43,621 bases of DNA from Bacillota bacterium (GTDB lineage Bacteria; Bacillota; Clostridia; Peptostreptococcales; Anaerovoracaceae). The notes below the pieces were generated by a model that worked only from the letters and a program-made list of their open reading frames with translations, was not told where the DNA came from and made no database searches. Made by a program: the position numbers and the translations under genes. Positions within the stretch are counted from its first letter, which is position 1; each line of letters starts with the position of its first letter. Shown here one piece after another: positions 24,763-34,056 of this stretch. Location of the stretch: the NCBI GenBank assembly GCA_017397825.1, contig JAFQHT010000131.1, positions 1 to 43,621 on the forward strand, written 5' to 3'.

Positions 24763-25932
24763 ATGATATTGGAAAAATTATGTTCTGTTTTTACGGATGG
24801 TGATTGGATAGAAAGTAAGGATCAGTCACCATCTGGAATTCGGTTAATACAAACCGGAAATATAGGAGAAGGTGTCTTCTTGGATAAAGAAGAACACGCC
24901 AAATATATTTCAGAAGCAACATTTGAAGAACTAAAATGCACTGAAATATTTCCGGGGGATATTTTGATTTCAAGATTACCAGATCCAGTTGGAAGAGCTT
25001 GTATTGTTCCTGATAAAGAGGAACGGATGATTACTGCTGTGGACTGCAGTATTTGTCGTGTTAAGAATGATTTGATTGATACACATTATCTCTGTTACTA
25101 CCTTCAGTCTAACCAGTATTATAAACAGTTAGATCAAAATGTTACTGGAACTACGAGAAAACGGATTAGCAGAAAAAATCTGGGGAATGTTGAGGTTACG
25201 GTTCCTGCGTTAGATAAACAATACGAAGTGGTTCAAATCCTTGATAAGGTCTCTTCTGCAATTCTTGATAAAAAGAAACAGTTGGAGCTATTTGATGAAC
25301 TCATCAAATCCCGATTTGTCGAACTGTTTGGTGACCCTGAAACCAACCCTTACGGATGGGAAAAAGCAACAGTTGGGGAAGTCTGTTCTTCGATTGTGAG
25401 AGGACCTTTTGGTAGTGCACTCAAAAAGGAATTCTTTGTTGAACCCAGCGAAGCTACATATAAGGTTTATGAGCAAAAACATGCCATTCAAAAATCGGCA
25501 ACTATCGGAACTTATTATGTTACAGCTGAAAAATTTGATGAATTACGAAGATTTGAATGTGTTGCAGGTGATATTTTAATGAGTTGCTCTGGTACAATGG
25601 GCGAATTATATCAGTTGCCAGAAGGTTGCGAAAAAGGGTTGATAAACCAAGCGCTTTGTAAGTTCACTCTTAACAAAAAGATACTCCCTATCGTATTTTT
25701 AACTTACATGAAGCAAACCATCGGCAACTTAGAAACCAAGGGCAGTGGTATTCAAAACATTGCAGCAGTGTCTTATGTAAAGGCAATGCCTATCAATTTG
25801 GCGCCGATGGAAGTCCAAGAACAGTTCGCAGCCTTCGTTGACCAGACCGACAAATCAAAAGTTGCAATACAGAAGTCTCTTAATGAGATGCAGGTTTTGT
25901 ATGATAAGTTAATGCAGGAGTTTTTTGGATAG
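24763..25932 (+). CDS. hsdS: Type I restriction-modification specificity subunit
   Basis: HsdS determines the bipartite DNA target. The 389-residue protein has two target-recognition domains and two conserved helical spacers. TRD1 is about 1-150 (FTDGDWIESKDQSPSGIRLIQTGNIGEG), spacer 1 is about 155-200 (QILDKVSSAILDKKKQLELFDELIKSRFVELFGDP), TRD2 is about 200-345 and spacer 2 ends at the C-terminus. An in-frame stop lies just before the chosen ATG 24763, so this is the earliest ATG start; AGGGA is a weak ribosome binding site. It is AT-richer than hsdM and hsdR, as often seen for exchanged specificity genes. No inverted repeats, second hsdS or recombinase indicating phase inversion were found. 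Confidence 0.94.
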   Translation: MILEKLCSVFTDGDWIESKDQSPSGIRLIQTGNIGEGVFLDKEEHAKYISEATFEELKCTEIFPGDILISRLPDPVGRACIVPDKEERMITAVDCSICRVKNDLIDTHYLCYYLQSNQYYKQLDQNVTGTTRKRISRKNLGNVEVTVPALDKQYEVVQILDKVSSAILDKKKQLELFDELIKSRFVELFGDPETNPYGWEKATVGEVCSSIVRGPFGSALKKEFFVEPSEATYKVYEQKHAIQKSATIGTYYVTAEKFDELRRFECVAGDILMSCSGTMGELYQLPEGCEKGLINQALCKFTLNKKILPIVFLTYMKQTIGNLETKGSGIQNIAAVSYVKAMPINLAPMEVQEQFAAFVDQTDKSKVAIQKSLNEMQVLYDKLMQEFFG

Positions 25933-25940
25933 GAATATAA

Positions 25941-26663
25941 ATGATTATTGATTTTGATAATGCTGATTCGGTTCAAAAAAATATAAAAGATTATATATTG
26001 GAGAATGCACGTGATTTTACTTGCGAACAATATGATAATCTTATTGATAGATACTCTTTATGTAAATCTTTGAACGATGATGTAATAAGAATCCACAGAG
26101 ACTGGTTTAATACCCAATTACGTGGATCGAAAATTTGTGCTGGTCATTTTTCCAGGGTTTATGATTTATCGAAAATTGAACAAGGTATCGTTACTTTGGA
26201 CTGTGAGAACCATCTGGCTCAAATAAAAGATATTTTAAATATAGAAAATTTTGAGGATAAAAAAGAGATAGACGCGCTCGAAGAGATATTATTGAATTTA
26301 TCGAAGTATTTGGGTGGAATTCGAGAAAAAAGACTGTCATTCTTTTATCCTGCGTCACACACAAGAGCTTGTGCACACTATACTGAAGCAATTGGTGGAG
26401 AAGTGATTAAATTCAATAAAGAAAAGATTCCTAATATTTATCAATTGCTTTGTAAAGTAGGAATCCCAATTCTAGTTCGAGCAACAGTTCCTTTTGATGA
26501 AATAATAGATTATTGGAAAGGACAGGTAATTGATAATATTATAAGAATGACATTAGCCGGAGAGCCTATTTGGAAGGGTGAATTAGATGGCAGATGTTTT
26601 GAACTACAGATAGAGAATTGCCTAAAAAAGAAAAATATTAAAGAAGTAATTATACTGGGGTAA
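25941..26663 (+). CDS. Unrecognised protein inside the type I cluster
   Basis: This is a 240-residue, soluble, AT-rich gene of unknown function. I recognise no domain. The central region is acidic and helical (HLAQIKDILNIENFEDKKEIDALEEILLNLSKYLGG, about 91-126). It is followed by REKRLSFFYPASHTRACAHYTEAIGGEVIKF, with a histidine/arginine/cysteine cluster that could form an active site, and IPILVRATVPFDEIIDYW. The start follows a weak AGGA 8 bp behind hsdS; the gene ends 14 bp before the DUF3800 gene, so both are probably co-expressed. As a cargo gene between hsdS and hsdR it may be an accessory defence component or one half of a two-gene unit with DUF3800; that is inference. Confidence 0.7.
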   Translation: MIIDFDNADSVQKNIKDYILENARDFTCEQYDNLIDRYSLCKSLNDDVIRIHRDWFNTQLRGSKICAGHFSRVYDLSKIEQGIVTLDCENHLAQIKDILNIENFEDKKEIDALEEILLNLSKYLGGIREKRLSFFYPASHTRACAHYTEAIGGEVIKFNKEKIPNIYQLLCKVGIPILVRATVPFDEIIDYWKGQVIDNIIRMTLAGEPIWKGELDGRCFELQIENCLKKKNIKEVIILG

Positions 26664-26677
26664 AAAAGGAGAAAATA

Positions 26678-27463
26678 ATGGATACATATATCGTATATTT
26701 TGATGAAACAGGGGATGATGGTGCTAATACAAGCTCAAGTAAAGAATTCGTTTTAACAGGTATGTACATGAATGCAGACAGCTGGCAGGACAATTTTAAC
26801 AAGTTAAAAACTTGTCGCAGAGAGTTAAAGAATAAATATGGTTTACACATGTCTCAGGAAATACATACCAAGCATCTAGTAAGAGATAAAGGAATGTATC
26901 GTGATTATCAGTGGACTGACGAGCAGCGCAGGAATTTGCTGATTGATTACATAAAATGCATTGCATCCTTGGATATGAAAGTGGTAAATGTTATAATCAA
27001 TAAAGAAAAGATAATTAACGAAGATTATAATGTTCTGGAAACTGCTTTAAAATACAATATTCAGAGAATTGAAAATGATTCTGAAGGCAAGTGGCATTAT
27101 CTGATAATTACAGATGAAGGAAGGCTTGCACCAATGCGCAAGATTGCAAGAGCAATCAGAAGTTATAATCCAATTCCATCGTATGCAGGTGTCAGCAATA
27201 AACCTATAGGCGGGTTAATTGAAGATATTATGGCAAAAGATTCTGCGGAATCATATTTCATACAAACTTGTGATTTCATATCATTTTTTGTGGATTTATA
27301 TTTCCGGGCAATTGATAAAAGTGAGGAACTTCCTGGCAGAGTGGAAAAAGTTATTAATAAAGAATTCATTCAAAAAACAATCGTAACATTTGAACACGGC
27401 AAGATTCTAAATTTAAAAGCTAGTGGCAACCATAAACATGGCTTTGTAATATATCCAAAATAA
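26678..27463 (+). CDS. DUF3800-domain protein
   Basis: This 261-residue protein has the DUF3800 layout, a putative RNase H-like fold nuclease. It opens with YFDETGDDG (7-15, acidic pair D9-E10), has a second acidic site in IITDEGRL (about 147-154), and ends with SYFIQTCDFISFFVDLYFRA, the equivalent of the QLADLIA helix with aspartate in DUF3800 families. These acidic residues suggest metal-dependent nucleic-acid cleavage. AAGGAG precedes ATG 26678. The family is frequent in defence islands and has been reported next to small structured RNAs; a candidate RNA lies directly behind this gene on the opposite strand. Confidence 0.87.
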   Translation: MDTYIVYFDETGDDGANTSSSKEFVLTGMYMNADSWQDNFNKLKTCRRELKNKYGLHMSQEIHTKHLVRDKGMYRDYQWTDEQRRNLLIDYIKCIASLDMKVVNVIINKEKIINEDYNVLETALKYNIQRIENDSEGKWHYLIITDEGRLAPMRKIARAIRSYNPIPSYAGVSNKPIGGLIEDIMAKDSAESYFIQTCDFISFFVDLYFRAIDKSEELPGRVEKVINKEFIQKTIVTFEHGKILNLKASGNHKHGFVIYPK

Positions 27464-27500
27464 AACACCACCTAGCCCGCATTCGCAAGTTCAGTGGTTC
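27457..27500 (-). ncRNA. Candidate 44-nt small RNA behind the DUF3800 gene
   Basis: Reading leftwards from about 27500, the predicted RNA opens with GAACC. It folds as ACCACU (27498-27493) with GGUGGU (27472-27467), then an inner stem CUUGC/GCGGG closed by a GAAU loop. It ends in GUUUUAUUUU, overlapping the DUF3800 stop codon in antisense. The consensus promoter at 27507-27535 places the start base right before the stem. Reading the plus strand instead gives no T-run. It could be a free small RNA, an antisense regulator of the DUF3800 mRNA end, or merely a leftward terminator. Confidence 0.55.
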
Positions 27501-27506
27501 AATATA

Positions 27507-27535
27507 ATAATAGCAGAATTCTTGATTTTTGTCAA
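27507..27535 (-). promoter_or_regulatory. Consensus promoter of the candidate small RNA
   Basis: On the minus strand TTGACA (27530-27535), 17-bp spacer, TATTAT (27507-27512). No leftward-facing gene follows it; the only thing downstream is the hairpin and U-run at 27457-27500. Confidence 0.65.
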
Positions 27536-27627
27536 TAAGAGCATTTTTTTTATTAAAATACAGCAATAATTTTATTAAATCGTAAAAAAACAATACTTGT
27601 AAAAACAACATAAAAGGAGGTCCAACC

Positions 27628-30600
27628 ATGACCAACTTCGATTTTCTGAAGAACGAACCACAATTTAATACTTTTTCTGATGTGGCAATTGCAGCAGAAA
27701 AGGTCTTACATATCGATGCAGCGTCATGTGTGCTCAACTGCCGCAGGGCCATGGAGTTTGCGGTCAAATGGATGTATTCCGTGGACGGGGCGCTGGACAA
27801 GCCTTATCAGGATTCTTTGTCGGTGCTCATGGGGACTGATGATTTCCGCGATATTGTGGACAAGGATTTATATGAGCGCATGGTTTTTATCCGCAAGGCG
27901 GGGAACCAGGCGGCCCACAATCCTAAGGCAATCAAGAAAGAGCAAGCGGAGCTCTGCCTTGAAGATCTTTTCCTTTTCTTCGATTTCATAAGCTGCTGCT
28001 ACGGCGAAGACTACCAAGTACGCGAGTTTAACCGTGACCTGCTTAAAGAACCTCAGGTTCAGCTGGTACAGGCACCTGCGCCTGCAGATCAGACTGTCAA
28101 TCTGGAAAAGCTTATTGCAGAGAACAAGGCCCTCAGGGAAGAACTGACCGCCCGCAGGCAGGAACAGCAGCAGACCTACGTGCCTAAGCCTCTGGATATT
28201 TCCGAATACCAGACACGCAAGATTTACATCGACACCATGCTCCAGGCTGCCGGCTGGGTTGAAAACTACAACTGGCAGAACGAAGTGGAGCTTTTCGGTA
28301 TGCCTAATACGTCAGGCGTGGGTTATGCGGACTATGTGCTCTATGGTGATGACGGCAGGGCTCTGGCGGTAATCGAGGCCAAGAAAACCTGTGTGGATGT
28401 TGTCAAAGGCCGCCAGCAGGCCAAGCTTTATGCTGACCTTCTGGAAAAGAAGCATGGCCGCAGACCAGTGATTTTCCTGACCAACGGTTTTGATACGCGC
28501 ATCATAGACGGCCAGTATCCGGAACGCCGCGTGGCCGAAATCTATTCCAAGCGCGACCTGGAGAAGCTGTTTAACCTGCGTACTGCCAAGACCAGCCTGA
28601 AATATGTGCAGGTGGACAAGGACATTGCAGGCAGATATTATCAGGAAGCGGCAATCAAGGCTGTATGCGAGAACTTCGACAATAAAAACCGCCGCAAGGC
28701 ACTTCTTGTAATGGCCACCGGCTCCGGCAAGACCAGAACGGTCATCGCTCTTTGTGACGTGCTTCTGAAACACGGCTGGATTAAAAACATTCTTTTCCTG
28801 GCCGACAGAAACGCGCTGGTAACTCAGGCAAAGCGTTCTTTCGTGAACCTGCTACCTGACTTATCGGTTACCAACCTTTGCGAAAAAGACAGGGACTATG
28901 GTGCACACTGCGTATTTTCGACTTACCAGACCATGATGCACTGCATTGATGATGCTACTGACGACGAGGGCAGAATTTTCAGCAGCGGCCATTTCGATCT
29001 GGTAATCTGCGACGAAGCCCACCGTTCCATTTACAATAAATACAAAGATATTTTTAATTATTTCGATGCTCCGCTGGTTGGTCTGACTGCCACACCGAAG
29101 GACGAAATCGAAAAGAATACTTACGAAATTTTCGAACTTGCAAGCGGCGAGCCTACCTATGGTTACGAGCTGGCTCAGGCAGTTCAGGACGGATATCTGG
29201 TGGATTTCCTTTCTGTGGAAACTGTGCTCAAGTTCGTGGACAGCGGCATTGTTTATGATGAGCTTTCTGAAGAAGAAAAGGAAGAGTTTGAAAAAACTTT
29301 CGCCGATGAAGAGGGTGATGTGCCTGAGTCAATTTCCTCATCTGCCCTCAACGAATGGGTCTTCAACAAAGACACAATACGCAAAGTTCTCAATACACTG
29401 ATGACCGACGGCCTGTATGTAGACTATGGCCAGAAAATCGGCAAGACAATTATCTTCGCCAAGAACCATGACCACGCAGAAAAAATCTTTGAGGTTTTCA
29501 ATGAAGAATATCCGCACCTCAATGGTTATGCCAAGGTGATTGATAACTATATGACTTACGCCCAGAGTGCTATTGACGAGTTTTCAGAGCCTGACAAACT
29601 GCCTCAGATTGCTATTTCTGTGGATATGCTTGATACGGGTATTGACGTGCCTGAAATCCTCAATCTGGTATTCTTTAAGAAGGTAATGAGTAAGGCCAAG
29701 TTCTGGCAGATGATTGGCCGTGGAACAAGACTTTGTCCGGGACTGCTGGATAATGGAGAAGATAAGAAGATTTTCTATATTTTCGACTTCTGCGGAAACT
29801 TTGAGTTTTTCCGCATGAATACAAAGGGCAAGGCAACACCTAATGCCATCCCTATTCAGGGGGCAATCTTCAACCTGAAGGGCCAGATTGTTTCCAAACT
29901 GCAGGACATCGAATTCCAGACTGAAGAGCTCATTGAATTCAGAAGTGACTTGGTGGATGATATGGTAGGCAAGGTTCAGGAACTGAACCGGGATAACTTC
30001 GCTGTAAAGCAGCACCTCAGATATGTTGATCAGTTCTCCAATCCTGCGCGCTATCAGAACTTCACTTATGAAGATACTCTCTGTGTGCGTGAAGAGGTTG
30101 CACCTCTGCTTCAGCCTGATAAGGACGATGCGACAGCACAGCGGTTTGATGCTTTGATGTACGGCATTGAAGTCTCTTATCTGGTCGGCAAGAAACATAC
30201 CCGTGCTCACAAAGACCTGATGAAGAGGGTCCAGGGAATCGCCAGCGTGGCAAATATTCCTGAAATCAGAGCCCAGTCAGACTTTATAAATACGCTGCTT
30301 CACACTGATTATGTTGAAGAGGCCGGTATCAATGAGTTTGAAGAAATCCGCAAGAGACTACGCGACCTGATTAAATACATTCCTACCGGAATACAGACTT
30401 ATGACACGAACTTCACTGACGACATTCTCTCCGTGGAGTGGAAACCATCCGAACTTGAAAGCGACGATCTGCAGAATTACAAAGCCAAGGCTGAGTTTTA
30501 TGTGCGTCAGCATCAGGACAATATTGTTATCGGTAAGCTCCGTTCCAACATTCCTCTGGGGCCAAAGGACATTGAAAATCTGGAGCAGATTCTCTGGAGT

Positions 30601-30930
30601 GAAGTTGGCAGCCGCGAAGACTATGAGGCGGAGTTCAAGGACAAGCCGCTTGGCGAATTCGTCCGGGAAATTGTCGGTCTTGATATGGCAGCGGCCAAAG
30701 AAGCCTTTGCTGACTATCTGGACGGAACCAGACTGGACAGCCGCCAGATTTACTTTGTGAACCAGATTATAGAGTATATCGTCCACAACGGTATAATGAA
30801 AGACCTGTCAGTACTTCAGGAACCGCCATTCACCGATCGGGGCAGCGTGGTAGAAGTATTCCATGATATCACCCTATGGCAGGGAATCCGCAAAGTAATT
30901 GAAAAGATAAATACTAACGCGATAGCATAA
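27628..30930 (+). CDS. hsdR: Type I restriction endonuclease subunit
   Basis: HsdR supplies DNA translocation and cleavage. In the 1100-residue product an N-terminal DUF4145-like region (about 1-130) and a coiled segment (about 158-180) come first. The PD-(D/E)xK nuclease follows (D235, then E250-A-K252). The SF2 translocase has Walker A ATGSGKT (363-369), DEAH (462-465), LTATP and QMIGRGTR. A C-terminal EcoEI_R_C-like helical region binds the methylase. All catalytic residues are present, so it looks active. AAAGGAGG precedes ATG 27628. Base composition returns to that of hsdM, unlike the three genes before it. Order is fic-hsdM-hsdS-orf-DUF3800-hsdR. Confidence 0.96.
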   Translation: MTNFDFLKNEPQFNTFSDVAIAAEKVLHIDAASCVLNCRRAMEFAVKWMYSVDGALDKPYQDSLSVLMGTDDFRDIVDKDLYERMVFIRKAGNQAAHNPKAIKKEQAELCLEDLFLFFDFISCCYGEDYQVREFNRDLLKEPQVQLVQAPAPADQTVNLEKLIAENKALREELTARRQEQQQTYVPKPLDISEYQTRKIYIDTMLQAAGWVENYNWQNEVELFGMPNTSGVGYADYVLYGDDGRALAVIEAKKTCVDVVKGRQQAKLYADLLEKKHGRRPVIFLTNGFDTRIIDGQYPERRVAEIYSKRDLEKLFNLRTAKTSLKYVQVDKDIAGRYYQEAAIKAVCENFDNKNRRKALLVMATGSGKTRTVIALCDVLLKHGWIKNILFLADRNALVTQAKRSFVNLLPDLSVTNLCEKDRDYGAHCVFSTYQTMMHCIDDATDDEGRIFSSGHFDLVICDEAHRSIYNKYKDIFNYFDAPLVGLTATPKDEIEKNTYEIFELASGEPTYGYELAQAVQDGYLVDFLSVETVLKFVDSGIVYDELSEEEKEEFEKTFADEEGDVPESISSSALNEWVFNKDTIRKVLNTLMTDGLYVDYGQKIGKTIIFAKNHDHAEKIFEVFNEEYPHLNGYAKVIDNYMTYAQSAIDEFSEPDKLPQIAISVDMLDTGIDVPEILNLVFFKKVMSKAKFWQMIGRGTRLCPGLLDNGEDKKIFYIFDFCGNFEFFRMNTKGKATPNAIPIQGAIFNLKGQIVSKLQDIEFQTEELIEFRSDLVDDMVGKVQELNRDNFAVKQHLRYVDQFSNPARYQNFTYEDTLCVREEVAPLLQPDKDDATAQRFDALMYGIEVSYLVGKKHTRAHKDLMKRVQGIASVANIPEIRAQSDFINTLLHTDYVEEAGINEFEEIRKRLRDLIKYIPTGIQTYDTNFTDDILSVEWKPSELESDDLQNYKAKAEFYVRQHQDNIVIGKLRSNIPLGPKDIENLEQILWSEVGSREDYEAEFKDKPLGEFVREIVGLDMAAAKEAFADYLDGTRLDSRQIYFVNQIIEYIVHNGIMKDLSVLQEPPFTDRGSVVEVFHDITLWQGIRKVIEKINTNAIA

Positions 30931-30947
30931 ACAAAGGGGGAAACACC

Positions 30948-32888
30948 ATGCCACGAAAACGAAAAGTTGCAATTCTCACATACGAAAATAAATTTGAAAC
31001 ATATAACGACCAGCTGGGCGATGAGTTCGAGGGAACAGAGGTTGTTGCCTACGGAAGCGAATTTTCTTACCCGATACTGACCCGTAAGGCCAAGCTCATC
31101 GAAAACGACGGATACGATGCCATAGTTGCCCGTGGATGTACATACGGACTGATTAAGGACCATATCAATCTGCCTATCATTATCGTCGAGCCTAACCTGC
31201 TGGACGTGCTGGCTACCATGGTCAAGCTGAATCCGGAAAAAGGCGAACGTGTAGGCCTGCTTTTCCACGAAAATAACAGCCTGCTCCAGTACAAGGATCT
31301 GCCGGGATACCTGAACTCCATCTTCGGCGTGGAAGTCGAAATCAACAGTTACAAGAATGTGAAGGACTACTTCCCGAAGGCCGATGAAATGCTGAAGAGA
31401 GGGCTGACTCTTTTCAGCGGTTACAATGAACTGAAGCGCGCCAAGGAGCTGGGAGGTAAAAGCATCCCGCTGCTTATCGGCGAAAATGCCATGCGTGATG
31501 CTATCGACGAGGCCATTAAAATCATCGATATCCGTGACCGTGACGCCAACCACAATAAAAAAATTGAGACAATCCTCAGCGACAAGAACGAAGGTATCGT
31601 AAATCTGGACAGTTCTCTTAAAGTTCAGTGGATAAACGATTATGCCCGCAACGTGCTGAGCATTCCATCCGGGGAAAGCGCCGAGGATATTGACTTTAAA
31701 AAGCACATGCCGGAGCTGAGCTGGAAAAATATTTTTGTGCGCAATTATGATAACGTGGTCCTCAAAGAAGGGGAGACAAGTCTCATTGTCAACACCAAAG
31801 TTTTCCACAATCATACAGGCGAAAAGGAAGTTTTCATTTTCTTCCGCCGTGCGGCCAACGTAGTTGAAGAAGAAAAGAAAATCCGTGCGGAAATGCACAA
31901 GAAAAAGCAATATGCCAAGTTTAACCTTGATGATATAAAGGGCAGCAGCCAGGCCCTTCTGGATGCCAAAGAAAGAACCAAGCAGTGCGCCCGGTTTAAC
32001 TCCAACATCCTTATTTACGGAGAAAGTGGCGTGGGTAAAGAACTTTTTGCTCAGTGCATCCACAACGAAAGTGAGCGGGCAAGAGAGCCTTTCTATGCTG
32101 TAAACTGTGCGGCTCTGCCTGAAAATCTGCTGGAAAGCGAGCTTTTTGGATACAGTGAAGGTTCTTTCACCGGGGCTAAAAAAGGCGGCAAGGCCGGAAT
32201 ATTCGAGCTTGCCCACAGAGGAACTGTGTTCCTTGATGAAATCGGGGAGCTTTCTCTGGCATCACAGAGTGCGCTGCTCCGCGTGCTTCAGGAAAAGGAA
32301 ATCCGCAGAATCGGCGACGACGGCGTAATTCCTGTGGATGTGCGAGTGATTGCAGCCAGCCACAAGGATATATATCACGAAGTAGAGGAAAAACGCTTCA
32401 GACAGGACCTTTTTTACCGTCTCAATACAGTTTTCCTTACCATCCCGCCTCTCCGCGAGCGTAAGGAAGATATTATTGAACTGATGGATTTCTTCACGGC
32501 AACTTACGCCGGAAAATATGGCCTGGCATATACCGGTTCTCTGAATCAGGACGCTTACGATTATCTCCTTAACTATAAGTGGGAGGGCAATGTCCGTGAG
32601 CTGCAGAATTTCGTGCAGAGAATTTTTGTACTGGGATACCATGATAAGGTTTTATCAGCGGCAGATGTTAGAGGACTTCTGACCAATTCACCTGACGAGA
32701 TGCCTGCTCCGGCAGAAACACCGTCATCAAAGGTGATGGAAACAGCCCCATCAAAGCCTGAAAAACACCGCATCACAGACGAAGACATTGCCGCAGCTCT
32801 TCAGCAGGCCGGCGGCAGCAAAACAGAAGCCGCAAAGCTTCTGGGCATCAGCAGAACCCATCTGTGGCGTCTCATCAACAATAAGTAA
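30948..32888 (+). CDS. PrpR_N-type sigma-54-dependent activator
   Basis: This 646-residue enhancer-binding protein has an N-terminal PrpR_N sensor domain (about 5-190, VVAYGSEFSYPILTRKAKLIENDGYDAIVARG), a PAS-like domain (about 205-310) and an AAA+ sigma-54 domain. The AAA+ part carries Walker A GESGVGKE (358-365), the sigma-54 contact loop GSFTGA (405-410, GAFTGA variant) and Walker B TVFLDE (426-431). A Fis-type HTH closes the protein (about 605-646, GGSKTEAAKLLGISRTHLWRLINNK). PrpR_N domains sense small organic acids or their CoA pathway intermediates. The convergent crt-acd-etfBA operon has a textbook sigma-54 promoter and is the obvious target. It starts 17 bp after hsdR, but a functional link with the restriction system is unlikely. 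Confidence 0.93.
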   Translation: MPRKRKVAILTYENKFETYNDQLGDEFEGTEVVAYGSEFSYPILTRKAKLIENDGYDAIVARGCTYGLIKDHINLPIIIVEPNLLDVLATMVKLNPEKGERVGLLFHENNSLLQYKDLPGYLNSIFGVEVEINSYKNVKDYFPKADEMLKRGLTLFSGYNELKRAKELGGKSIPLLIGENAMRDAIDEAIKIIDIRDRDANHNKKIETILSDKNEGIVNLDSSLKVQWINDYARNVLSIPSGESAEDIDFKKHMPELSWKNIFVRNYDNVVLKEGETSLIVNTKVFHNHTGEKEVFIFFRRAANVVEEEKKIRAEMHKKKQYAKFNLDDIKGSSQALLDAKERTKQCARFNSNILIYGESGVGKELFAQCIHNESERAREPFYAVNCAALPENLLESELFGYSEGSFTGAKKGGKAGIFELAHRGTVFLDEIGELSLASQSALLRVLQEKEIRRIGDDGVIPVDVRVIAASHKDIYHEVEEKRFRQDLFYRLNTVFLTIPPLRERKEDIIELMDFFTATYAGKYGLAYTGSLNQDAYDYLLNYKWEGNVRELQNFVQRIFVLGYHDKVLSAADVRGLLTNSPDEMPAPAETPSSKVMETAPSKPEKHRITDEDIAAALQQAGGSKTEAAKLLGISRTHLWRLINNK

Positions 32889-32891
32889 AGT

Positions 32892-32926
32892 AAAAGGAAG
32901 CTCCCCGCGGGGAACTTCCTTTTTTA
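32892..32926. terminator. Bidirectional terminator between the activator and etfA
   Basis: AAAGGAAG and TCCCC pair with GGGGA and CTTCCTTT across a GC centre, with single-base bulges, and are followed by T residues on the right and A residues on the left. Confidence 0.85.
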
Positions 32927-32967
32927 TGTTATATTTCTTTGGAGGCTTGCTGTGAAATACGGCAATG

Positions 32968-34041
32968 CTACTGGGCATTCCACAGAGCAATAATTTCTGG
33001 AATTACTTTCTTAAGGTCGCCTTCGATAGCGTAGTCAGCCAGTTTCATCATAGGACATTCAGGGTCCTTATTGATTGCAATAATAATCTTGGATGTCTGC
33101 ATACCTGCAAGGTGCTGAATAGCGCCGCTGATACCGCATGCAAAGTAGATTTCAGGCTTAACTGTAGTACCTGTCTGGCCTACCTGGTGGCTTGGGTGAA
33201 TCCAGCCTGCGTCAACTGCCGCACGGCTTGCACCTACAACGCCGCCAACTGCTTCAGCCAGTTCTTCGATGAGCTTAAAGCCTTCAGGACCGCCCAGACC
33301 ACGTCCGCCGGAGCAGATAATCTTAGCATCTGTTAAGGAAACCATTTCCTTGGCAGCTTTTACAACTTCGAGAACTTCAACATTGATGTCGGAAGCTGCA
33401 AGCTTAACGTCAACTTTTACAAGTTCGCCTGTAGCGCCTTCAGCCTTTTCCATCTTAGCCATTACGCCAGGTCTTACTGTTGCCATCTGAGGGCGGGTGT
33501 TTGGAGTAATGATTGTAGCCATAAGGTTACCGCCGAAAGCAGGTCTTGTCTGCTTGAGACCCTTGCTCTGATCTTCTCTGTCAAGGCCTGTAAGGCTTGC
33601 AGTTGTGTTTGCTTCCAGATAGTCCATGTAGTTTGCAACGTTTACGTCAAGTCTTGTGCAGTCTGCTGTAAGACCTGTGTTAAGTCTTGCTGCTACTCTT
33701 GGAGCAAGGTCTCTTCCGATGTGAGTTGCACCGAAGAGTACGATTTCAGGCTTATATTCGTTGATTGCATCGGTAATAACCTTTGCGTAACCGTCTGTAG
33801 TATACTGTCCGAGAAGGGGATCTTCAAGGAGATATACTGCGTCTGCGCCGTAAGCATAAAGTTCGTCCTTGAGGGCTTCAACCTTGTCACCTACTAAAAC
33901 TGCACAGACTTTTGTATCTTCACTGATTTCTCTTGATAATTTATGTCCTTCGCCTACCAGTTCGAGAGCTACATTCATAAGCTTTCCGTTTCTCTGCTCA
34001 GCAAAGACCCATACGTTTTTGTAATCTGCAAATTCTTTCAT
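32968..34041 (-). CDS. etfA: Electron transfer flavoprotein alpha subunit
   Basis: EtfA with EtfB carries electrons to or from acyl-CoA dehydrogenase. The 357-residue product shows the C-terminal FAD domain: [66 protein letters not shown] and the [21 protein letters not shown] end. Length and adjacency to an acyl-CoA dehydrogenase fit the anaerobic, possibly bifurcating, Bcd-Etf group. The start at 34041 follows GGAGGGAG. It is the last gene of the operon, 15 bp after etfB. Confidence 0.96.
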   Translation of the reverse strand: MKEFADYKNVWVFAEQRNGKLMNVALELVGEGHKLSREISEDTKVCAVLVGDKVEALKDELYAYGADAVYLLEDPLLGQYTTDGYAKVITDAINEYKPEIVLFGATHIGRDLAPRVAARLNTGLTADCTRLDVNVANYMDYLEANTTASLTGLDREDQSKGLKQTRPAFGGNLMATIITPNTRPQMATVRPGVMAKMEKAEGATGELVKVDVKLAASDINVEVLEVVKAAKEMVSLTDAKIICSGGRGLGGPEGFKLIEELAEAVGGVVGASRAAVDAGWIHPSHQVGQTGTTVKPEIYFACGISGAIQHLAGMQTSKIIIAINKDPECPMMKLADYAIEGDLKKVIPEIIALWNAQ

Positions 34042-34056
34042 TTTCTTCGCTCCCTC

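Noticed and set aside
24763..25932. Phase-variable or inverting hsdS
   Set aside because: No inverted repeats flanking the recognition domains, no silent hsdS copy and no recombinase in the window.
27464..27500. Plus-strand terminator of the DUF3800 gene
   Set aside because: The stem is followed on the plus strand by TTCAATATAA rather than a T-run; the U-run exists only on the minus strand.
22106..30930. Toxin-antitoxin reading of the Fic gene with a separate small antitoxin
   Set aside because: No small antitoxin gene lies before it, and the inhibitory helix is part of the Fic protein itself (SNKIEG).
30816..32216. Long minus-strand open frame of 466 codons opposite the sigma-54 activator
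   Set aside because: Phenylalanine/valine-rich composition typical of an antisense shadow; the plus strand encodes a clear multi-domain protein.
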